This document shows, piece after piece, positions 43,521-54,398 of a stretch of 64,000 bases of DNA. Position numbers and translations under genes: made by a program. The notes below the pieces were generated by a model. The model worked only from the letters and a program-made list of their open reading frames with translations. It did no database searches and was not told the DNA's origin. This DNA comes from Cellulomonas fimi. Lineage in GTDB: Bacteria; Actinomycetota; Actinomycetes; Actinomycetales; Cellulomonadaceae. Numbering within the stretch: position 1 is the stretch's first letter; every line of letters begins with the position of its first letter. The stretch lies in contig NZ_CP110680.1 in assembly GCF_028583725.1 (NCBI RefSeq), forward strand, positions 2,604,001 through 2,668,000. The letters run 5' to 3'.

Positions 43521-44603
43521 CTAGCCGGCCACCCACTCGGCATAGAAGATGCCGACGCCGAGTGCGACGAACAGCCCCGCGATGAGCCAGAACCGGATGA
43601 CGATGGTGACCTCGCCCCACCCGGACAGCTCGAAGTGGTGGTGCAGCGGCGCCATCTTGAAGACGCGTTTCCCGGTGAGCCGGAAGAAGCCGATCTGGAT
43701 GACGTCGGAGAGCACGATCAGCACGAACAGGCCGCCGATGATCGCGGCGAGGATCTCGGTGCGGGACAGGATCGAGAGCCCGGCGAGCGCCCCGCCGAGG
43801 GCCAGCGACCCGGTGTCGCCCATGAAGATCCTCGCGGGGCTGGCGTTCCACCAGAGGAACCCGAAGCACGCGCCCGTGATCGCGGCGGCGACGACCGCGA
43901 GCGACATCGGGTCGCGTGTCTCGTAGCAGCTCGGCCCGGCGGTCAGGAGGTTCTGGCAGCTCTGGTTGTTCTGCCACACCCCCACGACCACGTACGCACC
44001 GAAGACGATGAGCGAGACGCCGGTCGCGAGCCCGTCGAGGCCGTCGGTGAGGTTGACCGCGTTCGACCAGGCGGTGATGAGGAAGTTCGCCCAGACGACG
44101 AAGAGGATGAGCCCGACGGTCGCGCCCGCGAACGCCAGGTCGATGTTCGTGTCCCGGATGAACGAGATGTGCGTCGACGCGGGCGTGCGGAACTTCTCGT
44201 TCGGGAACTGCAGCGCGGCGACCGAGAAGGTGATCCCGACGAGGCCCTGCCCCACGATCTTCCAGCGCGCCTTGAGCCCGAGGCTGCGCTGCCGGGAGAT
44301 CTTGATGTAGTCGTCGAGGAACCCGACGACGCCGAGGCCCGTCATGAGGAAGAGCACGAGCACGGCGGACGCCGACGGCAGCGTGCCGGTCACCGTCTGC
44401 GCGCCGGCGAACCCCAGCAGCGTCGCGCCGATGATGACGACGCCACCCATGGTGGGCGTCCCGCGCTTCGTGAAGTGCGCGGTCGGACCGTCCTGCCGGA
44501 TGAACTGGCCGTACTGGCGCGCGACGAGGAACCGGATGAACAGCGGCGTGCCGAGCAGCGCGATGAGCATGGACAGCCCACCGGCGATGAGGACCGCGAT
44601 CAC
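43521..44603 (-). CDS. mraY: Phospho-N-acetylmuramoyl-pentapeptide transferase
   Basis: 360 aa, ten membrane helices. Catalytic motifs: [30 protein letters not shown] and [14 protein letters not shown], plus [12 protein letters not shown]. It makes lipid I from UDP-MurNAc-pentapeptide and undecaprenyl phosphate. GTG at 44603 overlaps the murF stop by four bases; a longer frame upstream overlaps murF and lacks homology. Confidence 0.97.
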   Translation of the reverse strand: MIAVLIAGGLSMLIALLGTPLFIRFLVARQYGQFIRQDGPTAHFTKRGTPTMGGVVIIGATLLGFAGAQTVTGTLPSASAVLVLFLMTGLGVVGFLDDYIKISRQRSLGLKARWKIVGQGLVGITFSVAALQFPNEKFRTPASTHISFIRDTNIDLAFAGATVGLILFVVWANFLITAWSNAVNLTDGLDGLATGVSLIVFGAYVVVGVWQNNQSCQNLLTAGPSCYETRDPMSLAVVAAAITGACFGFLWWNASPARIFMGDTGSLALGGALAGLSILSRTEILAAIIGGLFVLIVLSDVIQIGFFRLTGKRVFKMAPLHHHFELSGWGEVTIVIRFWLIAGLFVALGVGIFYAEWVAG

Positions 44604-46047
44604 CGGGCGACCTCGCCCACGAGCTGGTCGCCGAGCTGCCACAGCCCGGCGCCGTACGACGACTTGACCAGCACGACGTCACCGGGGCGCAGCTCGCCCT
44701 CGAGGAAGCGCGCGGCGGCCTCGACGTCGTCGGCGAGCAGCACCTCGTCGCCCCACGACCCCTCGTGGTTCGCGCCGTCGCGGATCGCCCGCGCACCCTC
44801 GCCGACGACGACCGTCAGGCCGACGTTGAGCCGGACGACGAGCCGCCCGATCGCGTCGTGCGCCTCCCGGTGCTCGTCCCCGAGCTCGAGCATCTCGCCG
44901 AGCACCGCGACCGAGCGGCGGTCCCGGCCCGCGAGCACGGCGAGCGCCTTGAGCGCCGCACGCATCGAGTCGGGGTTCGCGTTGTACGAGTCGTCGACGA
45001 CCGTCACGCCGTCGGGACGCTCCACGACGTGCATCCGGTGCGGGCTGAGGGCGTCCGCGGCGCTGAGGCCGGCCGCGACCTCGTCGAGGGTCAGGCCGAC
45101 CGCGAGGGCCGCCGTGGCCGCGGCGAGCGCGTTGTGCACGTGGTGCTCGCCGACGAGCCGCAGCTCGACCGGGACCGACCGGGTGCCGCCGTCGCCGTCG
45201 GGCGCCTCGAGCGTGAACCGGGCGCGCCCGGTGCGGTCGACGACCACGTCGCGGGCCCGCACGTCCGCCCCGGTCGACGCGCCGAACGTCACGACGTCGC
45301 CGGGGGCGAGGTCGGCCATCGCCGCGACGCGCAGGTCGTCGGCGTTGAGCACCGCGACGCCGTCGGGCACCAGGCCCTGGACGATCTCGCTCTTGGCGCG
45401 GGCGACCGCCTCGATGCCGCCGAACCCGCCGAGGTGCGCCTGCCCGACGACCAGCACGACCGCGACGTCCGGCGGTGCGATGTCGGTGAGGTAGGTGAGG
45501 TGGCCGATGCCGCTGGCACCCATCTCGAGGACCAGGAACCGCGTGTGCTCGTCGGCCTTGAGGACCGTGAGGGGCAGCCCGATCTCGTTGTTGAAGGAGC
45601 GCACGGGCGCGACCGTCGGGCCGGCGCTCCCGCACAGCTGCGCGAGCAGGTCCTTCGTCGTCGTCTTGCCGACCGACCCGGTGACGCCGACGACGCGCAG
45701 CCCGGGCGACCCGGGCTCGAGCGACGCCGCGCGCAGCCGCACGAGCACCTCGCGCGCGAGGTCGCCGAGCGCGCGCTCGACGTCGGGCACGACGACCGTC
45801 GGGAGCGGCTGCCCGTCGGGGCCCGCGACCTCGCGCGCGGCCAGCACGAGCGCCGCACCCGCGGCCACCGCCGTGGCCGCGTAGTCGTGCCCGTCGGCGT
45901 GCTCGCCAGGGAGGGCGACGAACAGCCCGCCCGGCTCGACCTCGCGCGAGTCGACGACGACGGGACCCGCGACGACGAGCGCCGGGTCGACGCCGGGGCG
46001 CAGCACGCCACCCGTCGCGGCCGCGATCTCGGCCGCCGTGAGGGCGA

Positions 46048-46051
<4 letters not shown>
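44600..46051 (-). CDS. murF: UDP-N-acetylmuramoyl-tripeptide--D-Ala-D-Ala ligase
   Basis: 483 aa. ATP loop [18 protein letters not shown] (about 125); [37 protein letters not shown]-terminal [18 protein letters not shown], the MurF signature. It completes the pentapeptide. GTG overlaps the murE stop by four bases. Confidence 0.97.
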
Positions 46052-47625
<1,574 letters not shown>

Positions 47626-47631
47626 GGGGAG

Positions 47632-47637
47632 AATCTA
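47632..47637 (-). promoter_or_regulatory. -10 box of an internal dcw promoter before murE
   Basis: TAGATT, 6 nt, then ATG at 47625. It lies in the 61-bp gap after ftsI, the only break in coupling between ftsL-ftsI and the mur genes. Confidence 0.55.
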
Positions 47638-47686
47638 CCCCGGCCGGACCCCCACCACGCCGCGTCAGGGGCCGCCGTGAGAACGC

Positions 47687-49675
47687 TCACCACGTCGTCG
47701 GGAAGAGCTGCGCCTGGCTGCCCGACGGCGCCACGCCGAGCTCGCCGAGGGCGAAGCCCGCGACGTCACGGAAGACGGGGGCCGCGACCGTGCCGCCGTA
47801 GATGGACGTGCGCGGGTTGTGCAGGATCACGCTCACCGCGATGCGGGGCGAGTCCACCGGTGCGACGCCGATGAACGACGCCGTGATCCCCTGGTGGCCG
47901 CTCACCCAGTTCTGCGCCGTGCCCGTCTTGCCGGCCACGCGGTAACCGGGGATCGCGGCGCTGCCACCCGTGCCGTCGTCGACGACGCTCTCCATCATCG
48001 TGAGCACCGTCGCGGCGGTCTGCGGCGAGACGACCTGCGTGGTCGGCGCCGCGGGCTCGGGCGTGTAGGTGCCGTCGGCCGCCGTCCAGCCCTTGATGAT
48101 GTGCGGCTGCACGCGGACACCGCCGTTGGCGATCGTCGCGAACACCTGCGTCGCCTGCAGCGCGGTCACCGACACCGCCTGCCCGAACAGGACGGCGAGC
48201 TTGGACCGGCGGTCCCAGCTGTCCCACGTCTCCCACGAGCGCAGGATGCCGGGCGACTCCCCGGGCAGTTCGATGCCCGTGCGCGACCCGAACCCGAACT
48301 TGGCGAGGTAGTCGTGCCGCGTCTGCTGCGGGAGGTTCTGCCCGATCATCACGGTGCCGGTGTTGGACGACTCGGCGAGCACGCCGGTCGTGGTCAGGCG
48401 CAGCAGGCCGTGCTCGTGCGAGTCCTTGAACGTCTCGCCGTTCTCCGTGGTGTACGTGTACGGCACCTCGAACTGCGTGAGCGGCGTGACGAGGCCCGCG
48501 TCGAGCGCGGCGGCCATGGTGATGACCTTGCCCGTCGACCCCGGCTCGAAGACGTCCGACACCGAGCTCGCGAGCGACCCACCCGTGCTGTCGCCCGGGT
48601 TGTTCGGGTCCACCGACCCCGAGTCGGCCAGCGCGAGCACCTCGCCGGTGCGCGTGTCGAGCACGACGACCGTCCCGCCGTCGGCCCCCGTCGAGGCGAC
48701 CGCGGCCGACAGCGCCTCCTGCGCCTTGAACTGCAGGTCCGACAGGATCGTCAGCTGCACGGAGTCGCCCTGCTGCGCCGGGGAGCCCGCCGAGTACCCG
48801 CCCGGGATCGGCTGGCCCTTGCGCCCGCGCTCGTACGTCTCCTCGCCCGGGGATCCCGCGAGCCGCTCGTCGAGCGACCGCTCGAGCCCTTCGAGTCCGA
48901 CCCCGCTGGAGTTGACGAAGCCGATGACGTTCCCCGCGAGGTCGCCGTTCGGGTACACGCGCTCCGCGACCTTGTCGATCTGGATGCCCGGGAGCTTGAG
49001 CGCGCGGATCTCCCGCGCGACCGACGGCTCCACGTTCTTCGCGATGTAGCGGAACTGGCGGTCGCCGACGAGCATGCCGCCGACCTCCGCGGGGCTCTTG
49101 CCGAGCAGCGGGGCGAGCCGCTCGGCGACGCCCGCGGCACCGTCCGGGACCTCGGGCGTGCCGGTGCTGGTGAACTCGCCGACCTGACGCTGGTTGACGG
49201 AGATGTCGTAGCGCTCCACGGACATCGCGAGCGGTCGGCCCTCGGCGTCGGTGATCTCACCGCGGGCGCCGAGCACCTCGAACGAGGTCATGCGCTTCTC
49301 GCGCGCCTCCGCCGCGATCGCGTCGCCCCGGATGCCCTGCACCCACACGAGCCGGCCGGTGAAGACCGCGAGCACGAGCAGCACGACGACCGTGAGGAAG
49401 GCCATCCTGGCCCGCGCGCCCGTCCGGACGCCGCGCGGGGGCCGTCCGCCGCCGCCACCGCGCACCGGGCTCCCGCCGCCCCGCCGGGGCGCCGCCGTCC
49501 CGGGGCGCGGCCGCGGGACGACGTCGATCGTGCGGGGCCGGGCCGTCGGCTGCGCGGTGGCCTGCCGCGCCGAGCCGGCCCGCGCGGACGCGGTCGAGCT
49601 GCGGTGCGGTGGCATGCCCCCAGTCTGCGGGTGGCGCGGCCGGACCCGCGGCGACCCGCCGACGCGGGTCGTCAT
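47687..49675 (-). CDS. ftsI: Septal transpeptidase FtsI (class B penicillin-binding protein)
   Basis: 662 aa from the ATG at 49675, which overlaps the ftsL stop (ATGA); an ATG at 49615 is a possible shorter start. A Pro/Arg/Gly-rich cytoplasmic tail (1-95) precedes the membrane helix (MAFLTVVVLLVLAVFTGRLVWV). The dimerisation domain follows, then the transpeptidase domain with SxxK in EPGSTGKVITM, SxN in AESSNTGTVM, and KTG in VAGKTGTAQNW. It cross-links septal peptidoglycan as partner of FtsW. No PASTA domain is seen. Confidence 0.95.
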   Translation of the reverse strand: MTTRVGGSPRVRPRHPQTGGMPPHRSSTASARAGSARQATAQPTARPRTIDVVPRPRPGTAAPRRGGGSPVRGGGGGRPPRGVRTGARARMAFLTVVVLLVLAVFTGRLVWVQGIRGDAIAAEAREKRMTSFEVLGARGEITDAEGRPLAMSVERYDISVNQRQVGEFTSTGTPEVPDGAAGVAERLAPLLGKSPAEVGGMLVGDRQFRYIAKNVEPSVAREIRALKLPGIQIDKVAERVYPNGDLAGNVIGFVNSSGVGLEGLERSLDERLAGSPGEETYERGRKGQPIPGGYSAGSPAQQGDSVQLTILSDLQFKAQEALSAAVASTGADGGTVVVLDTRTGEVLALADSGSVDPNNPGDSTGGSLASSVSDVFEPGSTGKVITMAAALDAGLVTPLTQFEVPYTYTTENGETFKDSHEHGLLRLTTTGVLAESSNTGTVMIGQNLPQQTRHDYLAKFGFGSRTGIELPGESPGILRSWETWDSWDRRSKLAVLFGQAVSVTALQATQVFATIANGGVRVQPHIIKGWTAADGTYTPEPAAPTTQVVSPQTAATVLTMMESVVDDGTGGSAAIPGYRVAGKTGTAQNWVSGHQGITASFIGVAPVDSPRIAVSVILHNPRTSIYGGTVAAPVFRDVAGFALGELGVAPSGSQAQLFPTTW

Positions 49676-50088
49676 CCGCCCGCGGCTGCCGGGACCGGCG
49701 ACCCCTGCACGGTGCCGTCGGCCACGCGGACCCAGCCGGTGCCGTCCGCCGGGACCATGCCGAGCGCGCGCGCCGCCGCGGCGAGCTGCGCCGGCGACGC
49801 CTTCTGGTCGAGCTGCGCCTGCAGGTCCTTCGCGTCCTGGTTCAGCCGGCCGAGCTCGTTCGTCAGGCCGTACTTCTCGTAGGCGCCCTGCGCCATCTGC
49901 GTGTTGAGCAGCAGCGCCGACACCAGCGCGAGCGTCAGGACCGCCATGCACGCGAGCACGAACGGCACGCGGGTGCGGGCGGTCTGCGGCGCGCGGACCA
50001 GCCGCAGCCGCGGTGCCGGTGCCGGCTGCGGCCGCGCCGCGGGGTGTGCCCGGGCGGCGCTGACCCGCGCCGTCGCCTCTGCGCTCAT
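49672..50088 (-). CDS. ftsL: Cell division protein FtsL-like
   Basis: 138 aa. One membrane helix ([24 protein letters not shown], about 43-66) is followed by a short coiled-coil ([26 protein letters not shown]) and [17 protein letters not shown], the usual end of actinobacterial FtsL. It is assigned by topology and position between rsmH and ftsI. The ATG overlaps the rsmH stop by four bases. Confidence 0.88.
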   Translation of the reverse strand: MSAEATARVSAARAHPAARPQPAPAPRLRLVRAPQTARTRVPFVLACMAVLTLALVSALLLNTQMAQGAYEKYGLTNELGRLNQDAKDLQAQLDQKASPAQLAAAARALGMVPADGTGWVRVADGTVQGSPVPAAAGG

Positions 50089-51095
50089 GCTGCCCTCCTG
50101 CCAGGGGTGCCACCACGGAGGTGGTCGGGGGTCGGTCGGGTCCGCTCGGCGGCGCGCAGGCGCACGGACTGCGAGCGGGGGTTCGCGGCGAGCTCGGCCT
50201 CGTCGGCCTCCTCCGCGCCGCGCGTGACGAGCCGCAGGTACGGCGCGTGGGTCTCGGGCTCGACGGGCAGGTCCGGCGGCGCGCTCGACGTCGCGCCCGC
50301 AGCGAACGTGCGCTTCACCAGCCGGTCCTCGAGCGAGTGGTACGCCTCGACGACGATGCGCCCGCCGACGGCGAGCGCCTCGACCGACGCCGGCAGCGCG
50401 CGCTCGAGCACCTCCAGCTCGCCGTTGACCTCGATCCGCAGCGCCTGGAACGTGCGCTTGGCCGGGTGGCCGCCCGTCTTGCGCGTCGCGGCCGGGATGC
50501 TCGCGCGGACGATGTCCACGAGCTCGCCGGTGCGCGCCAGCGGCGCCTTCTCCCGCGCACGCACGACGTTGCGGGCGATCCGGGCCGCGAAGCGCTCCTC
50601 GCCGTACACGCGCAGCACGCGGGCCAGGTCGCGCTCCTCGTACGTGTTGACGACGTCCGCCGCGGTCAGGCCGCGCGTCGCGTCCATCCGCATGTCGAGC
50701 GGCGCGTCGTGCGCGTAGGAGAAGCCGCGCTCGCGCTCGTCGAGCTGCAGCGAGGAGACACCGAGGTCCATGAGCACGCCCTGGACGTGCGCGAGGCCGA
50801 GGCCGTCGAGCACGTCCCCGATCTCGTCGTAGACCGCGTGCACGGCCGTGAACCGCTCGCCGAACGGGGCGAGCCGGCGACCGGCGAGGTCGAGCGCCTG
50901 CGGGTCACGGTCGATGCCCACGACCCGCACGTGCGGGAACGCGCGCAGCACGCCCTCGGTGTGCCCGCCCATGCCGAGCGTCGAGTCGACCATCACCGCG
51001 CCGTCCGCCGCGAGGGCGGGCGCGAGCAGGTCGAGGCAGCGCTGGAGCATGACCGGCGTGTGCCGGGAGGCGGCGTCGTCGCGTCGCTCCTCCAT
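50085..51095 (-). CDS. rsmH: 16S rRNA (cytosine1402-N4)-methyltransferase
   Basis: 336 aa. [15 protein letters not shown], the SAM site [42 protein letters not shown], and [20 protein letters not shown] are RsmH (MraW) signatures. It methylates C1402 in the ribosomal P site. AAGGAGGCAGCG precedes the ATG. It lies 212 bp after mraZ; that gap has a 7-bp-arm hairpin at 51167-51188 and no gene. Confidence 0.96.
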   Translation of the reverse strand: MEERRDDAASRHTPVMLQRCLDLLAPALAADGAVMVDSTLGMGGHTEGVLRAFPHVRVVGIDRDPQALDLAGRRLAPFGERFTAVHAVYDEIGDVLDGLGLAHVQGVLMDLGVSSLQLDERERGFSYAHDAPLDMRMDATRGLTAADVVNTYEERDLARVLRVYGEERFAARIARNVVRAREKAPLARTGELVDIVRASIPAATRKTGGHPAKRTFQALRIEVNGELEVLERALPASVEALAVGGRIVVEAYHSLEDRLVKRTFAAGATSSAPPDLPVEPETHAPYLRLVTRGAEEADEAELAANPRSQSVRLRAAERTRPTPDHLRGGTPGRRAA

Positions 51096-51307
51096 CGCTG
51101 CCTCCTTCCGGTGCGCCGGCTGCGGGTACGGGTGTCCCCGTGGACGGGGTGTTGGGGGTGTGTGGTCGGACGGTCCCTCCGCCGTCCGGCCAGATCCCCC
51201 ACCGACCCTCTGGCACCGGGGAAGTGCGCCAGAGCGGACGGGGGGAGGTCTCGACGGGCGGAGCGAGGTTCGTGCGACGGGGACGGGCGGGACGAGGGCC
51301 GTGGTGC

Positions 51308-51784
51308 TCAGAACGGCCCGTTGGGGAAGACCTCCTCCGCCGTGTCGGCGTAGCCGGCCTCCTGCTCGGCGAGGTACGTCTCCCACGCCTGCAGGTCCCA
51401 GATCTCGACGCGGGTGCCCGCGCCGATGACGGCGACGTCACGGTCCAGACCGGCGTACTTGCGCAGCACCGGCGGGATCGAGATGCGGCCCTGCTTGTCG
51501 GGCAGCTCGTCGCTCGCGCCCGACAGGAACACGCGCAGGTAGTCCCGCGCCTGCTTGCTCGTGACCGGCGCCTGCCGGAGCTGGTCGTGCATGCGGCGGA
51601 ACTCGTCCATCGGCAGCAGGAAGAGGCAACGCTCCTGCCCGCGCGTCATGACGAGCCCCGGTGCGAGCTGGCCGCGGAACTTGGCCGGGAGGATGAGCCG
51701 GCCCTTGTCGTCCAGGCGCGGCGTGTACGTCCCGAGGAAGGGCGCGAAGGACCCGAAGAAGCCGGTCGACGAGTCATGCGTCAC
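51308..51784 (-). CDS. mraZ: Transcriptional regulator MraZ
   Basis: 158 aa. Two SpoVT/AbrB-like MraZ repeats: [25 protein letters not shown] (about 15-40) and [25 protein letters not shown] (about 90-115), each with the DxKGR-type core. It binds direct repeats before its own operon and can repress dcw genes. The GTG at 51784 has GGGAGG upstream; an adjacent GTG one codon earlier is possible. Three clusters of candidate binding repeats lie upstream. Confidence 0.94.
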   Translation of the reverse strand: MTHDSSTGFFGSFAPFLGTYTPRLDDKGRLILPAKFRGQLAPGLVMTRGQERCLFLLPMDEFRRMHDQLRQAPVTSKQARDYLRVFLSGASDELPDKQGRISIPPVLRKYAGLDRDVAVIGAGTRVEIWDLQAWETYLAEQEAGYADTAEEVFPNGPF

Positions 51785-51835
51785 CACGCCTCCCTCCCGG
51801 TCCTCGTCGCGGGTTCTCCCCGCCTCACCACGTGC

Positions 51836-51861
51836 CTCCACGGTACTCCACTTCCCTCCAC
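51836..51861 (-). promoter_or_regulatory. MraZ-type box facing mraZ
   Basis: On the minus strand GTGGAG occurs three times (starting 51861, 51851, 51841) at an exact 10-bp period, ending 52 bp before the mraZ start. This spacing is that of known MraZ operators (short G-rich repeats, one per helical turn). Confidence 0.65.
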
Positions 51862-51923
51862 CCGCCACTGGAAAGGTGCGTGAATTCACCCGTCGGGAAG
51901 CGTGAAGGTGCAGGTCAGAGGCG

Positions 51924-51949
51924 GTGGAGGGAAGTGGAGCGGAAATGGG
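51924..51949 (+). promoter_or_regulatory. MraZ-type box 2, facing moxR
   Basis: GTGGAG at 51924 and 51934, then AATGGG at 51944: same 10-bp period, opposite orientation. The 17-mer GGTGGAGGGAAGTGGAG is identical to the one in the mraZ-facing box. Confidence 0.55.
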
Positions 51950-52060
51950 GGTTCACCCGTCCGGGGCGTGTCGCGACCGCGGCGAGAACAGGGCTCACCG
52001 GGCGGAAGTTCGCGATTCGCCGCAGGGGCCCGTCGCCCCGCGCCGCGGTTTCGCCCGCAG

Positions 52061-52080
52061 GTGGAGGGAAGTGGGGGGAC
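52061..52080 (+). promoter_or_regulatory. MraZ-type box 3, facing moxR
   Basis: GTGGAG at 52061 and GTGGGG at 52071, sharing GGTGGAGGGAAGTGG with the other two boxes. It ends about 30 bp before the moxR -10 candidate. Confidence 0.55.
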
Positions 52081-52110
52081 GAGTCCAGGTCAGCGCGGGC
52101 CCGATTCCTT

Positions 52111-52116
52111 TAGGCT
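52111..52116 (+). promoter_or_regulatory. moxR -10 candidate
   Basis: TAGGCT, with transcription predicted near 52123, followed by AGGGAGGCGTC and the ATG at 52144. Confidence 0.4.
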
Positions 52117-52143
52117 CGTCACAGTTCCGCCAAGGGAGGCGTC

Positions 52144-53157
52144 ATGCTGCAGGCCGTGCCGTCGTCGAGCGAGCTCGACGACGTCGTCGACACCACCGGC
52201 CGGATGCGCGCCGGCATCGAGTCCGTCGTCACCGGACGTCCAGAGCTCGTCCGCACCACGCTCGCCGTGCTGCTGGCCGAGGGGCACCTCCTGCTGGAGG
52301 ACGTCCCGGGCGTCGGCAAGACCACGCTCGCCAAGGCCGTGGCACGCACCATCGACTGCCCCGTCGGTCGCATCCAGTTCACGCCCGACCTGCTCCCCAG
52401 CGACCTCACCGGCGTCAACATCTTCCGGACGCAGACGCACGAGTTCGAGTTCCGGCCCGGTCCGGTGTTCGCGCACGTCGTCATCGGCGACGAGATCAAC
52501 CGCGCCTCGCCCAAGACGCAGTCGGCCCTGCTCGAGTGCATGCAGGAGGCGCAGGCCACCGTCGACGGCCGCACCTACCCGCTCCCCCGGCCGTTCCTCG
52601 TCGTCGCGACGCAGAACCCCGTCGAGATGGAGGGGACGTACCCGCTCCCCGAGGCGCAGCGTGACCGCTTCATGGCGCGCCTCACCGTCGGCTACCCCAG
52701 CGTCGAGTCCGAGCTCGACATGCTCGACCTGCAGGAGACGTCCGACCCGCTCGACCAGCTGCGGCCCGTCACCGACGCCGCGACCGTGGCCCGGCTGATC
52801 GGGACCACGCGCCGCCTGTTCGCGGCCCCGGCCGTCAAGCGGTACGTCGTCGACCTCGTCACCGCGACCCGCCAGGACCACGGGCTGCGCCTCGGCGCGT
52901 CCCCGCGCGCCGCGATCCAGCTCCTGCGCGCCGCGAAGTCCGTCGCCGCCATGGACGGGCGCGACCACGTGCTGCCCGACGACGTCCAGCAGCTCGCCGA
53001 GCCCGTCCTCGCGCACCGCCTCCTGCCCAGCACCGAGTCCCGGCTCTCCGGGCGCAGCACGAGCGACATCGTCGCGGACATCATCGAGCGGACCCCGCTC
53101 CCCGTGTCCGCGGCGCTGACCGCGACCGCCTCGCGCGCCCGACGCGCCATCGGCTGA
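52144..53157 (+). CDS. MoxR-family AAA+ ATPase
   Basis: 337 aa. Walker A in DVPGVGKTTLAKAVA (about 55), Walker B in HVVIGDEINRASPKTQSALLECMQE (about 115), sensor 1 in VVATQNPVEMEGTYPLPEAQRDRF, and a C-terminal lid domain. MoxR ATPases act as chaperones that activate partner complexes. It forms an operon with the DUF58 and transglutaminase genes (one-base TGATG overlap with the next). It is divergent from mraZ. Confidence 0.95.
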   Translation: MLQAVPSSSELDDVVDTTGRMRAGIESVVTGRPELVRTTLAVLLAEGHLLLEDVPGVGKTTLAKAVARTIDCPVGRIQFTPDLLPSDLTGVNIFRTQTHEFEFRPGPVFAHVVIGDEINRASPKTQSALLECMQEAQATVDGRTYPLPRPFLVVATQNPVEMEGTYPLPEAQRDRFMARLTVGYPSVESELDMLDLQETSDPLDQLRPVTDAATVARLIGTTRRLFAAPAVKRYVVDLVTATRQDHGLRLGASPRAAIQLLRAAKSVAAMDGRDHVLPDDVQQLAEPVLAHRLLPSTESRLSGRSTSDIVADIIERTPLPVSAALTATASRARRAIG

Positions 53158-54398
53158 TGGGCCTGCGGCCCACCCGTCGAGGCTGGGCGCTCGGGCTCGG
53201 CGGGGTCGCCCTCGGGCTCCTCGGCGTCGGGCTCGGGGCCGTCGACCTCGTGCGCATCGGCACGCTCGTCGTGCTGCTGGTCGTCGGCGCGTGCGTCGTC
53301 GTCGGCACGCTCGACCCCGGGCGCGGTCGGCACCGGCTCGCCGTCGCCCGGGACGTGCAGCCCAACCCCGTCCACACGGGCGAGCGCGCGCGGGTCGACG
53401 TGCGCATCAAGGCGTCCGACCCCGCCGCGCGCGTCCGGCTCGCCGGCCTGCGGTTCTCCGAGCAGGCGGCGACCGAGCTCTCGGGCGGCCGGCCGCTGCG
53501 CGCCCGCGTGCAGCGCACACCGCAGCAGGTCACCGTGTCCTACCAGGTGGACGCCGGCCGGCGCGGGCGCTGGCAGCTCGGCCCGCTCGTCGTCACGCGG
53601 GGCGACCCGTTCGGCGTCGCCCGGTCCAGCGCGACGCTCGGCGACCACGCCGAGGTCGTCGTGTGGCCGGCCGTCGTGCCGCTGCCCACCGCGTCGGACG
53701 TGCTCGTCGGCGAGCCCGACCGGGTCGCCCTCGGGGCGCGCACGCCCTCGACCGACGACGCGTCGCTGCGCGACTACCGCGAGGGCGACGACCTGCGCCG
53801 GGTGCACTGGCGCAGCAGCGCGCGCCGCGGCGCCCTCATGGTGCGCTCCGACGAGCGCGCGGGCATGCGCCCCGTGTCGGTCCTGCTGGACCTGCCCGCC
53901 AAGCTCACCGCGCTCGAGTGGACCATCTCGCTCGCCGCGTCGATGGCCCTCGCGATGCTCGAGGGCGGGCACCCCGTGCGGCTCGTCGGCGGGCGCGCAG
54001 GCGCCGCGACGGCCTTCCACCAGGCCCGCACCGGCCCGACCGCGCGCGCCGCGCTGCTCGACTCGACCGTCGACCTGGAGGCCCCGCGTTCCGCCGACGA
54101 GGCCGAGACCTACCTGCTCGGCGCCGCGCACCTGCTCGAGACCACCGACGCCGGCGGCGAGATCGTGCTCGCCGTCCTCGGGCCGCTCGGTGCGGGCGCC
54201 CGCGCCGCCCTCGCGCACGTCGCCGACAACGCGCAGGGCTGGGCCGTGGTCCGCGCCGACGGCGCCTCTCCCGCGCACGAGCGCGAGGCGCAGCACACCG
54301 TGCACGCGCTGCGACGGGCCGGCTGGCGTGCGTGCGCCGTCACCCCCGGTGAGGACATCGTCGCCTGCTGGCTCCGGCTGCTCGGGAGCGCACGGTGA
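53157..54398 (+). CDS. DUF58 domain protein (MoxR partner)
   Basis: 413 aa. Two N-terminal membrane helices (WALGLGGVALGLLGVGLGAV and GTLVVLLVVGACVVVGTL) precede a beta-rich region. The DUF58 core is LRDYREGDDLRRVHWRSSARRGALMVRSDE (about 200). A VWA-like fold usually follows in this family. It probably recruits or is remodelled by the MoxR ATPase; the role is unknown but often linked to envelope integrity. Confidence 0.9.
   Translation: MGLRPTRRGWALGLGGVALGLLGVGLGAVDLVRIGTLVVLLVVGACVVVGTLDPGRGRHRLAVARDVQPNPVHTGERARVDVRIKASDPAARVRLAGLRFSEQAATELSGGRPLRARVQRTPQQVTVSYQVDAGRRGRWQLGPLVVTRGDPFGVARSSATLGDHAEVVVWPAVVPLPTASDVLVGEPDRVALGARTPSTDDASLRDYREGDDLRRVHWRSSARRGALMVRSDERAGMRPVSVLLDLPAKLTALEWTISLAASMALAMLEGGHPVRLVGGRAGAATAFHQARTGPTARAALLDSTVDLEAPRSADEAETYLLGAAHLLETTDAGGEIVLAVLGPLGAGARAALAHVADNAQGWAVVRADGASPAHEREAQHTVHALRRAGWRACAVTPGEDIVACWLRLLGSAR

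Noticed and set aside
42015..45494. Long + strand open frame across murD, mraY and murF
   Set aside because: No homology; all three opposite genes are certain.
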